Below, piece after piece: positions 1 to 5,917 of a stretch of 5,917 bases of DNA (positions are counted from its first letter, which is position 1; every line of letters starts with the position of its first letter). Location: assembly GCA_937927565.1 (NCBI GenBank), contig CALBDV010000036.1:1-5917 (forward strand). Reading direction: 5' to 3'. The stretch comes from an uncultured Holophagales bacterium (GTDB lineage Bacteria > Acidobacteriota > Thermoanaerobaculia > UBA5066). The notes below the pieces were generated by a model. That model saw only the letters and a program-made list of their open reading frames with translations, searched no databases and had not been told where the DNA came from. The translations under genes and the position numbers were made by a program.

Positions 1-18
1 TCTCCCGGGAGGCTCCCG

Positions 19-492
19 ATGGACACAGTCGTCTACACCCTCGTTCCGCCACAGGGGAAGGCCTCGACCGCGCTCTGGATCATGCCGGTCGTCCTCGCCG
101 TCGTCCTCCTCGTGGTGGGCGTCCTCGTGACGAAGACGATCGCCGGAGCGAGAAGCTCGACGTTCGCTCTCTCTTCCGCCGGTCTGACGATCCGCGGCGA
201 CCTCTGGGGCCGCACCGTACCCGCCGCTCACCTCCGTGGCGCGACCGCACGCGTCGTCGACCTTCGGAACGAGCCGTCGCTCTCCCCGAGGCGCCGGACG
301 GCCGGCACCGCGATCCCAGGCTACCGCAGCGGCTGGTGGCGGCTGGCGAGCGGCGAGAAGTCGCTCCTCTACCTCACGGCCCCCCACCGGGTCGTGTACG
401 TCCCGACGACGGAGGGGTTCTCGCTCCTCCTTTCGGTCTCCGATCCCGAGCGCTTCGTCGAGCAGCTGAGGCGCGTCGCACCCGCCAGCTGA
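19..492 (+). CDS. Membrane-anchored bacterial PH-like domain protein
   Basis: A 157-aa protein with a short N-terminal stretch, one strong hydrophobic helix at about residues 18-39, and a soluble domain at about 48-152. The soluble part has the feel of the bacterial PH family (bPH_5/PF10882-like): a 'GLTIRGDLWGRTVP' strand pair, then the Gly/Pro/aromatic block 'GTAIPGYRSGWWRLASGEK' near 96-114, then strands around 'VVYVPTTEG' and 'LLLSVSDPERF'. Family assignment is from memory of the pattern, not from a search. Its likely role is as a small membrane-associated structural or scaffolding protein; no catalytic residues are evident. The ATG at 19 follows a GGGAGG Shine-Dalgarno at 7-12 with 6-nt spacing, so the start looks secure. 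The gene lies 86 bp upstream of the kinase on the same strand, and co-transcription is possible but unproven. The specific function is unknown. Confidence 0.8.
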   Translation: MDTVVYTLVPPQGKASTALWIMPVVLAVVLLVVGVLVTKTIAGARSSTFALSSAGLTIRGDLWGRTVPAAHLRGATARVVDLRNEPSLSPRRRTAGTAIPGYRSGWWRLASGEKSLLYLTAPHRVVYVPTTEGFSLLLSVSDPERFVEQLRRVAPAS

Positions 493-506
493 GGAGTCGG
501 TTCTCT

Positions 507-536
507 TCCCCCGGTTCCGCAGGACGGGACTACACT
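507..536 (+). promoter_or_regulatory. Possible sigma70-like promoter before the kinase gene
   Basis: In the 86-bp gap between the PH-like gene and the kinase gene, TACACT at 531-536 matches the -10 consensus at 4 of 6 positions. It sits 18 bp downstream of TTCCCC at 507-512, which is a poor -35 box. The position, about 43 bp before the kinase ATG, is plausible. The match is weak and could be chance in this G+C-rich DNA. Confidence 0.2.
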
Positions 537-578
537 CGACGGCAGACGTCCTGAAGTCCGGCGGCGCGGGAGGGCCCG

Positions 579-3185
579 ATGGCTCTCGTTCCCGGCATGC
601 GACTCGGTCCCTACGAAATCCTCTCCCCGCTCGGCGCAGGCGGCATGGGGGAGGTCTTCCGGGCGCGCGACACCCGGCTCGGGCGCGACGTCGCGATCAA
701 GGTCCTCCCCGACCACCTCTCGGGCGACAAGAGAGCTCTCGCACGATTCGAGAGCGAGGCGAGGGCCGTCGCTGCCCTCTCTCACCCCAACATCCTCGCG
801 CTGTTCGACGTCGGCGAGACGAATGGAGTCCACTTCGCCGTCACGGAGCTCCTCGACGGAGAGACGCTGAGGAGCGCCCTCAGGCGGGGACCGATACCCT
901 GGCGCGAGGCCGCGGAGATCGCAGCGTCCATCGCCGAAGGCCTCGAGGCCGCACACGCGCGCGGCCTCGTCCACCGGGACGTCAAGCCCGAGAACATCTT
1001 TCTCTGCTCCTCCGGCCACCCGAAGATCCTCGACTTCGGGCTGGCGAAGAAGGAAGCCACCGGCCCCGATGCGAACACGGAGTCGCTGCCCGCGATCAGG
1101 ACGGCGCCCGGCGCGCTCCTGGGCACCGTCGGTTACATGGCCCCGGAGCAGCTCCGAGGACTCCAGGTCGACCACAGGGCCGACATCTTCGCGTTCGGCT
1201 GCGTCCTCTACGAGATGCTCTCGGGGCACCGGGCCTTTCCCGGCCACACCGCGTCGGAGGTGATCGCTGCCATCCTCCACGAGGCGCCGCCTCCGCTCGA
1301 AGGGCCGTCGGTCCACGTGCCGGCCCCGCTTCGCGAGGTCGTAGGCCGATGCCTGAAGAAGGCCTCAGCCGAGCGGTTCTCCTCGGCCCGGGACGTCGCC
1401 TTTTCGCTCCAGGCCATCGCGTCCGGTGAACGGCTCGCCCTTGCCGCCCTCCCGGCGGGACGTTTCCGTCACCGCGCGCTCGCTGCCCTGGCGGCCTCCG
1501 CCGCCCTCCTCGCAACCGTCGCGGGGCTCCGTGCGCTCCGAAGCCCCGCTGGCCTCCCGCCCTTCCAGCCTCGCCAGGTGACGAGCGGACCCGGCTGCGA
1601 GTCCGACCCGGCTCTCTCTCCCGACGGCGAGGTCCTCACGTTCGTCGCTGAACAGAACGGGCGAACCGACCTCTGGGTCGTCGACGTCGACGGCGGACGG
1701 CCACTTCGGCTGACGGACGACCCCGAGCGAGAGAGCTCGCCAGCCTGGCTCCCCGACGGGCGGACCATCGTCTACGCAGCCGCGGACGACCAGGGAACCG
1801 AGCTCCGCAAGGTGCCGCGCTTCGGCGGGCCGCCGCAATCGCTGGCCGCCAACTGCTGCGATCCCGCGATCTCCCCCGACGGCCGGTTCGTCGCGTTCTC
1901 CCGCGAAGCCGGGAACGGTGGCTCCACGATCTGGACGGCCCCCCTGGCCGACCCGGGAAAGGCCAGGCGCCTGACGCGCGAGGCGGACGGGCTCTACGAG
2001 CAACGTCAGCCGGCGTTCTCCCCGGACGGGACGACGATCTGCTACCGCGACTTCCACGACCTCTGGCTCGTCCCGGTGGCGGGGGGGGCGGCCCGACGGC
2101 TCACCGCGGATGGCCCGGCCGACTTCGACCCCGCTTTCTCACCCGACGGACTCCACGTCTACTTCGCGTCGTATCGCGAGGCGACCCGCGCCGTGTGGCG
2201 CATCGGCATCGGAGGAGGCACCCCTGAGCGGGTCACTCTCGGGACCGGGATGGAGATACACCCGGCGCTCTCACGCGACGGTCGGAGGCTCTGCTACGCG
2301 ACACTCCTCGAGGGGAACTCGCTCGTCCTCGTCGATCGACGGACGGGCGCACGAACTCGCGCAGAGGAGAGTCGGCTCGCGGGTTTCGGAAGCCTCGACC
2401 CCAGGGGCCGGTTCCTCGTCTACACGTCGACGCGGGAGAACGCGGTCGACCTCTGGTCCCTCCCTCTCTCGGACGGCCGCCCCGCCGGACCACCGCGCCG
2501 CCTCACCGAGCTCGGCGGACGCGCCGCCTGTCCCGACGTCTCCCCGGACGGACGCTTCGTCGCGTTCTACCTCGTGAGGGAGAAGGAGCGCGAGATCCTC
2601 GTCGTCCCCTCCGGCGGCGGCGAGCCGGTCCCGGTCGCACCCCACGAGGGCACCGACACACAGCCCTCCTGGTCGCCCGACGGGACCCAGCTCGCCTTCG
2701 TCTCCGACCGGGGCGGAAGTGAGCAGGTCTGGACCGTTCCGATGCGGGACGGAAGACCCGCCGGCAACCCGCACCAGCGAACGCGCACCGAGACGTGGGC
2801 GGCGTTCCCGCGGTTCCTTCCGGGCGGCCTGCTGGCCTGCACGAGCGGGGACGCGGGCTCGCGAGACGTCTGGATCGTCGACCTCGAGGGCCGGCATCCC
2901 GCGCGCCGCGTCACGTCCGGGACCTCCGCGTGGTACGCGTTCGCGGACCCGGGAACAGAGACGCTGCTCGTCCTGGCGGAGTGGGCCGAGGGACGCTGTT
3001 CGGTCCGGGCCGTCCCGATCAAGGGGGGCGAGCCCCGCTCCGTCCCCTGGGGGGAGCCAGCGGACCTCTCCACGGAGATCTCCTCCTTCACGCTCTCGGC
3101 CGACGGGCGGCTTGCCGCGCTCGTCGAGGAGAGCCGCCGCGGGGACGTCTGGGTCCTCGAGGCCGGGAAAGGCAAGAGATTCTGA
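579..3185 (+). CDS. Transmembrane Ser/Thr protein kinase with C-terminal TolB/WD40-like beta-propeller
   Basis: An 868-aa Hanks-type kinase. The kinase domain spans about residues 11-278: glycine-rich loop LGAGGMGEVF (18-27), ATP-anchoring Lys41 in VAIKVL, probable alpha-C Glu60, catalytic loop HRDVKPEN (132-139; Asp134), DFG (152-154) and APE (188-190). All key residues are present, so it should be active. An Ala/Leu-rich helix at about 299-320 probably spans the membrane. From about 331 to the end, repeated SPDG-type turns (347, 432, 481, 521, 655, 699, with variants near 391, 565, 607, 747 and 840) mark a PD40/TolB-like beta-propeller, presumably outside the cytoplasm as a sensor or binding module. 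No PASTA domain is seen. The ATG at 579 follows GGGAGGG at 568-574. The kinase-propeller architecture is common in Acidobacteriota. The gene ends 41 bp before the small peptide gene. The signal sensed and the substrates are unknown. Confidence 0.95.
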   Translation: MALVPGMRLGPYEILSPLGAGGMGEVFRARDTRLGRDVAIKVLPDHLSGDKRALARFESEARAVAALSHPNILALFDVGETNGVHFAVTELLDGETLRSALRRGPIPWREAAEIAASIAEGLEAAHARGLVHRDVKPENIFLCSSGHPKILDFGLAKKEATGPDANTESLPAIRTAPGALLGTVGYMAPEQLRGLQVDHRADIFAFGCVLYEMLSGHRAFPGHTASEVIAAILHEAPPPLEGPSVHVPAPLREVVGRCLKKASAERFSSARDVAFSLQAIASGERLALAALPAGRFRHRALAALAASAALLATVAGLRALRSPAGLPPFQPRQVTSGPGCESDPALSPDGEVLTFVAEQNGRTDLWVVDVDGGRPLRLTDDPERESSPAWLPDGRTIVYAAADDQGTELRKVPRFGGPPQSLAANCCDPAISPDGRFVAFSREAGNGGSTIWTAPLADPGKARRLTREADGLYEQRQPAFSPDGTTICYRDFHDLWLVPVAGGAARRLTADGPADFDPAFSPDGLHVYFASYREATRAVWRIGIGGGTPERVTLGTGMEIHPALSRDGRRLCYATLLEGNSLVLVDRRTGARTRAEESRLAGFGSLDPRGRFLVYTSTRENAVDLWSLPLSDGRPAGPPRRLTELGGRAACPDVSPDGRFVAFYLVREKEREILVVPSGGGEPVPVAPHEGTDTQPSWSPDGTQLAFVSDRGGSEQVWTVPMRDGRPAGNPHQRTRTETWAAFPRFLPGGLLACTSGDAGSRDVWIVDLEGRHPARRVTSGTSAWYAFADPGTETLLVLAEWAEGRCSVRAVPIKGGEPRSVPWGEPADLSTEISSFTLSADGRLAALVEESRRGDVWVLEAGKGKRF
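1569..3164 (+). repeat. PD40/WD40-like beta-propeller repeats encoded within the kinase gene
   Basis: This part of the kinase gene encodes residues about 331-862 as a run of degenerate blades of roughly 40-50 residues. Each has an Asp/Pro-Ala-hydrophobic-SPDG-hydrophobic strand pattern, followed by a 'DLW-V' or 'VWTV' strand and then a Gly-Gly and Arg-Leu-Thr stretch. About eleven SPDG-like turns can be counted, which suggests one large or two smaller propellers. The repetition is mainly at protein level. I see no long perfect DNA repeat, although blades share short runs such as 'DGRPAG' at residues 632-637 and 724-729. Confidence 0.8.
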
Positions 3186-3187
3186 GT

Positions 3188-3210
3188 CGCCGCGACGGAA
3201 AGCCGCGGCG
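3188..3210 (+). promoter_or_regulatory. GC-rich inverted repeat between kinase stop and precursor start
   Basis: CGCCGCG at 3188-3194 and CGCGGCG at 3204-3210 form a perfect 7-bp stem with a 9-nt loop. It occupies the short gap between the kinase stop and the Shine-Dalgarno of the 76-aa peptide gene. No T-run follows, so it is not a classic intrinsic terminator. It could be an mRNA processing or stability element, an attenuator, or chance in DNA this rich in G+C. Confidence 0.3.
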
Positions 3211-3226
3211 GGAAGGGAAGAAGCCG

Positions 3227-3457
3227 ATGTCGGAACCGCCGAAACTCGAGACCTACGGGGACGTGACAGCACTGAAGGACCGTCTCGTGGAGCTCTCCGT
3301 GGCCCTCACCACCTTCGTGGAGGGACACGGGCCGGACGAGCCGCTTTCCGCCGCGGACGTCGACAACGTCGCGCGGATCATCATCGTCGTCCCCCCGCGT
3401 CCCGCAGGGTGGCAATGCTGGCCCCGCCGCCTCGACATCTGGGACACGCGGCAATAG
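3227..3457 (+). CDS. Putative RiPP precursor peptide for the adjacent radical SAM/SPASM enzyme
   Basis: A 76-aa peptide with no family that I recognise. Residues about 12-31 (VTALKDRLVELSVALTTF) look like an amphipathic helix, followed by an acidic, Pro/Gly-containing stretch (32-49), suiting a leader peptide. The tail from about 51 changes character: IIIVVPPRPAG, then WQCW (62-65), PRRLDIW and the end DTRQ. Three Trp (62, 65, 72) and a single Cys64 are candidate sites for radical cross-linking. The ATG at 3227 has a strong purine-rich Shine-Dalgarno (GGAAGGGAAG, 3211-3220). Third codon positions are strongly G/C throughout, including all 12 codons for residues 64-75, which argues for a real gene. 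It overlaps the radical SAM gene by 43 bp. The reading frame stays open far upstream into the kinase, but ATG 3227 is the only start with a proper ribosome site near it. A precursor role is inferred from size, position and tail composition; a non-RiPP small protein remains possible. Confidence 0.75.
   Translation: MSEPPKLETYGDVTALKDRLVELSVALTTFVEGHGPDEPLSAADVDNVARIIIVVPPRPAGWQCWPRRLDIWDTRQ
3406..3417 (+). promoter_or_regulatory. Ribosome-binding site and start codon of the maturase, inside the precursor tail codons
   Basis: AGGG at 3406-3409 lies 5 nt before the ATG at 3415-3417. Both fall within the codons for precursor residues 60-64 (Ala-Gly-Trp-Gln-Cys). The only other nearby in-frame start is GTG at 3409, which would destroy the spacing. 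No ATG, GTG or TTG occurs in this frame between 3418 and the cluster-binding Cys codons, so the overlap is real if the enzyme is translated at all. The arrangement suggests that maturase translation is coupled to precursor translation. Confidence 0.65.
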
Positions 3458-4647
3458 CCCATACGGCTCCTCCCCGCGAGCTCGTCCTGATCCTCACGGG
3501 GCGCTGCAACGCGGCGTGCTCATACTGCTTCGAGGCGGGACGCCCGGAGCACGGCGACCTCCCGTGGGACGCCGCGCGCCGCGCAATCGACGTCCTGCTC
3601 GCGCTTCGCCCCCGAGAGGCGCTCCTCGCCTTTACCGGCGGCGAGCCGCTCCTGGCCGTGGGCCTCCTTCGCCGCTGCATCCGCCACGCCCGACGATGCG
3701 TGGGGCCCGGCACCTCGCTCACCTTTGCGGTCACGACGAACGGCACCGTCCTGCCCCGCGAAACGGCGCGCTTCCTCGCCGAGCACGACGTCGCGTTGAC
3801 GGTGAGCTTCGACGGCTCGGGGCAGGAGCTGCGCGCCCCGGGAACGCGACACCGCATCGAGGGAGTCCTACAGAGACTCGCCCGCTCCGCGCCCGAGTGG
3901 TTCCGCCGGCAGGTCCGCGTGACGCTCACACTCACCCCGGACAACCTTCCGCTCCTCGCCGAGTCCGTCGCGGCCATCCTCGCCCAAGGCGTCCCGGAGA
4001 TCACCGTCGCACCGGCGGCCGGCCCTCGCTGGCCGCCGGGACCCGAGATCGAGTCCGAGCTCGATCGCCAGCTCGCGCGAATCGTCACGCTCGTCCCCGC
4101 CGCGCACTCCGGCGAACGGGAGCACCCCGTCACGCTCCTGCGAGAGCCCGCGACGCGCGAGCTTCCTTCGGACGGGATGCTCTGGTGCAGCGCGGGCTCG
4201 CCCGACGGCTTCGCCGTCGCGCCGGACGGCACGGCGTGGGGCTGCCCCTGGTGGGCGAAGTCCCTCCAGCGGCTCCCGGCCGCCGCCGAGCCCGTCGCCG
4301 AGGCGCTCTTCCTCGGCGACGTCCGCGACCCCGGGTTCGAGGACCGGCTCGCAGCCCTCCCGACTCGGGCGGCAGGGATTCGCGTCCTCACGCACCGGCG
4401 ATCGAAACGCTCTTCTCTCGCCGAGTGCGGCTCCTGTCCCCTGCTCTCCCTCTGCCCGGCCTGCCCGGCCGGCACCGTGCGAGAGCCCGGGAACACCGAC
4501 CCCGACCTCGTCCCCGCCGCGGTCTGCGCCCTCACCCGGGCGAGCGCGCGAGCCCGGGCCGCGCTCCCGCGCTCGCTCCCGTCGATCCTCCGCGAGCTCG
4601 CGGAGCTCTCCGATCGGCTCTCGACCCTTGCGGCGCGGCGCGCCTGA
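3415..4647 (+). CDS. Radical SAM/SPASM protein, probable peptide maturase
   Basis: A 410-aa enzyme. Residues 31-38 carry the CX3CX2C motif (Cys31, 35, 38) that binds the [4Fe-4S] cluster reducing S-adenosylmethionine, at the end of the strand 'ELVLILTGR'. GGEP at 75-78 is the usual SAM-contacting motif, followed by 'VTTNGT' near 106-111 and 'VSFDG' near 130-134 as in SPASM-type peptide modifiers. The C-terminal part has Cys258-X13-Gly-X4-Cys277, matching the SPASM CX9-15GX4C motif, then Cys338, 341, 347, 350 and a later Cys371. These probably hold auxiliary iron-sulfur clusters. The CX2CX5CX2C spacing is one residue shorter than the commonly quoted CX2CX5CX3C. The N-terminus has no room for an RRE (PqqD-like) domain. 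Family knowledge predicts C-C, C-O or C-S cross-linking or epimerisation of a peptide; the overlapping 76-aa peptide is the obvious substrate. The next gene is convergent, so the enzyme ends the transcription unit. The exact reaction cannot be read from the sequence. Confidence 0.92.
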   Translation: MLAPPPRHLGHAAIAHTAPPRELVLILTGRCNAACSYCFEAGRPEHGDLPWDAARRAIDVLLALRPREALLAFTGGEPLLAVGLLRRCIRHARRCVGPGTSLTFAVTTNGTVLPRETARFLAEHDVALTVSFDGSGQELRAPGTRHRIEGVLQRLARSAPEWFRRQVRVTLTLTPDNLPLLAESVAAILAQGVPEITVAPAAGPRWPPGPEIESELDRQLARIVTLVPAAHSGEREHPVTLLREPATRELPSDGMLWCSAGSPDGFAVAPDGTAWGCPWWAKSLQRLPAAAEPVAEALFLGDVRDPGFEDRLAALPTRAAGIRVLTHRRSKRSSLAECGSCPLLSLCPACPAGTVREPGNTDPDLVPAAVCALTRASARARAALPRSLPSILRELAELSDRLSTLAARRA

Positions 4648-4738
4648 GGCGCCAGCGTCTTCCGGGCGGTCATCGAATTCCTTCGGCGCACGTCCTCGTG
4701 GTCCGGAACGGTCCCCGCCCGATCGCTCCCGCGACGGA

Positions 4739-5917
4739 TCAGCCCTCGGCCGCCTCTCCCGCGGCCTCGCGGGCCTCGCGCGGAACGTCGAGAGGGAATC
4801 CCGAGTGCCACGCCGCGAACCGCGCGAAGGCAAGGACCTCCGGACCCGCGTTCATCGACTTCTCGAGCCGCAACGATCCACCATCACCGCGCGCCTCCAG
4901 CTCGAACCAGTCGTCCCCGTCGTCGTCCGTCGAGAGCCTGACCACGAGCGTTCCGTTTCGCACGGCGCGGCGGCGGCTCCACGGGCCGAAGCTGCGGCTG
5001 CGCTCGATGTGCCCCTTCGAGAGGACCCACCTGTCCCGCGCCACGGCGACCCAGAGGCACAGAGCATCGACGAGGATCGTCGCGACGACCGCCGCCGTCG
5101 CGACACCGACGATTCCGTCGACATGGCCCCTCTTCGCGAATGCCGCGGCGACCAACGCGACCGCTCCCATCGTCACGAGGACGGCCACGACGAGGGCACA
5201 CCCCGCGGCCTTCCGCGATCTCGCCGGCGGCGCGGCCAGGACGACTCCCCCTTCCGGGCGCGGCGTCGCCTGCCACTGGGATGGAACTGCTGGCGCGACG
5301 GCGGCGGACGGTCCAGACGGGTCCGTCGTCTCGGCCGTGGCGGTGGCCTTGCCGGAGACCACGAGGCCGAGAGCGGCACGGAGCCGCGCCGCGAGCCAGG
5401 GACCAACCTCGGCCGGAACGCCCGCCGAGAGCGCGACCTCCTTCCCGGCCACCATCGCGACGAGCTGCGACTTCCGACGCCGGTCGACGATCCCCTCGAC
5501 CGAGGCCGCCCGGAACTCGCGCGTCCTCCCGAACGGACCCGCGCAGCGCCGATACGTGAAGCTGCCGGGGCGGAGCACGTACCGGTCGGACCCGGCGAGG
5601 AGCCTCAGCAGCTCCCAGGCGGCGCCGATCCCTCCCCACGTCCAGAACGTGAGCCAGAGCGCCAGGAATGCGAGGACGGGCAGGGGCAGGGATCCGGAAG
5701 GGAGCGGAATGCGGCCGACGCCGAACGGGAGGGTGTCCCGAACCGCCTCGAGGAGAGGGGCAGCGGCAGGACCGAGGAGGAGGACGAGAACGACGATCTC
5801 GCCGACGGCCCATCCGCAGAGCCAGAAAGCCAGAAAGGCCGCCGGGAGATACCGGAGCAATCCCGTCGGGCGGAGGACGATCTCTTCCCCGTCCGGAAGG
5901 GACCGGACCTCGACGCG
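4739..5917 (-). CDS. Membrane protein with duplicated two-helix plus PH-like unit (5'-partial)
   Basis: The frame stays open to the end of the window. The first candidate start inside it, TTG at 5860-5858, has no good ribosome site. The 19 codons upstream encode a sensible 'SLPDGEEIVLRPTG' segment, so I call the gene partial (392 residues seen). It consists of two similar units. Unit 1 has the LPDGEE segment, helices at about 24-49 and 78-107, and a soluble beta-rich domain at 110-183 beginning 'SDRYVLRPGSFTYRR'. Unit 2 follows a Thr/Ala/Pro-rich linker and has an 'RPEGGVVLAAP' segment, helices at about 238-260 and 267-293, and a domain at 295-373 beginning 'RDRWVLSKGHIERSR'. The soluble parts look PH-like, which is inference from pattern. 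The C-terminus is Ala/Glu-rich. It converges on the radical SAM gene with 91 bp between stops. The function is unknown; there are no catalytic motifs. Confidence 0.75.
   Translation of the reverse strand, partial: RVEVRSLPDGEEIVLRPTGLLRYLPAAFLAFWLCGWAVGEIVVLVLLLGPAAAPLLEAVRDTLPFGVGRIPLPSGSLPLPVLAFLALWLTFWTWGGIGAAWELLRLLAGSDRYVLRPGSFTYRRCAGPFGRTREFRAASVEGIVDRRRKSQLVAMVAGKEVALSAGVPAEVGPWLAARLRAALGLVVSGKATATAETTDPSGPSAAVAPAVPSQWQATPRPEGGVVLAAPPARSRKAAGCALVVAVLVTMGAVALVAAAFAKRGHVDGIVGVATAAVVATILVDALCLWVAVARDRWVLSKGHIERSRSFGPWSRRRAVRNGTLVVRLSTDDDGDDWFELEARGDGGSLRLEKSMNAGPEVLAFARFAAWHSGFPLDVPREAREAAGEAAEG

Noticed and set aside
2..18. Self-complementary sequence around the first gene's ribosome site
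   Set aside because: GGGAG at 7-11 can pair with CTCCC on either side, but the stems are only 5 bp with very short loops, and only 18 bp of leader are visible.
369..1316. Minus-strand 315-residue open frame opposite the PH-like and kinase genes
   Set aside because: It crosses two well-supported genes and their intergenic gap, and the composition is that of an antisense shadow.
2795..3226. Upstream in-frame extension of the small peptide to 220 residues
   Set aside because: The extra 144 codons lie inside the kinase gene in another frame and encode a low-complexity Arg/Gly/Pro sequence. ATG 3227 has a strong ribosome site and the sequence character changes there.
2719..3414. Upstream in-frame extension of the radical SAM protein to 642 residues
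   Set aside because: The added part is an Arg/Ser/Pro-rich shadow of the kinase and peptide genes with no domain. The enzyme fold begins shortly after ATG 3415.
4640..4738. Terminator between the convergent radical SAM and membrane protein genes
   Set aside because: Only a 5-bp stem around the stop codon (4640-4652) and a 4-bp stem near 4723-4734 were found, with no T-run on either strand, so no terminator can be supported.
3381..4833. Long minus-strand open frames opposite the radical SAM gene
   Set aside because: They are Arg/Ser/Gly/Ala-rich with no domain pattern, and arise because stop codons are rare in G+C-rich DNA opposite a real gene.
5140..5559. Plus-strand 139-residue open frame opposite the membrane protein
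   Set aside because: It is Arg/Pro/Ser-rich, lacks a domain pattern and sits opposite clear membrane helices and a soluble domain of the minus-strand gene.

Overview
The window is about 70% G+C. It holds five protein-coding genes: four on the plus strand, then one converging on the minus strand. A Ser/Thr kinase fused to a TolB/PD40-type beta-propeller is typical of Acidobacteriota and related soil or sediment lineages. I therefore infer an acidobacterium-like genome, but nothing here fixes the taxonomy. No tRNA, rRNA, CRISPR array, insertion sequence or phage gene was seen.

Layout. 19-492: small single-pass membrane protein with a bacterial PH-like domain. 579-3185: 868-aa kinase with a cytoplasmic kinase domain, one Ala-rich membrane segment and a C-terminal beta-propeller. 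3227-3457: 76-aa peptide with a helical N-terminal part and a Pro/Trp/Cys/Arg-rich tail, which I read as a ribosomally synthesised peptide (RiPP) precursor. 3415-4647: 410-aa radical SAM/SPASM protein, read as its maturase. 4739-5917, minus strand: membrane protein built of two copies of a two-helix plus PH-like unit, open to the window edge and so 5'-partial.

The most interesting part is 3227-4647. The last 43 bases of the precursor overlap the start of the maturase gene. The Shine-Dalgarno sequence and ATG of the maturase lie inside the codons for the putative core peptide. Third-position G+C shows that the overlap is constrained mainly in the precursor frame. The radical SAM enzyme has the CX3CX2C cluster motif, a GGEP motif and a SPASM-type Cys set, but no N-terminal RRE domain. 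No peptidase, transporter or stand-alone RRE is visible. The next gene downstream is convergent, so on that side the putative cluster ends with the maturase. The kinase stops 41 bp before the precursor on the same strand and may be co-transcribed. A functional link between kinase and peptide is inference only.
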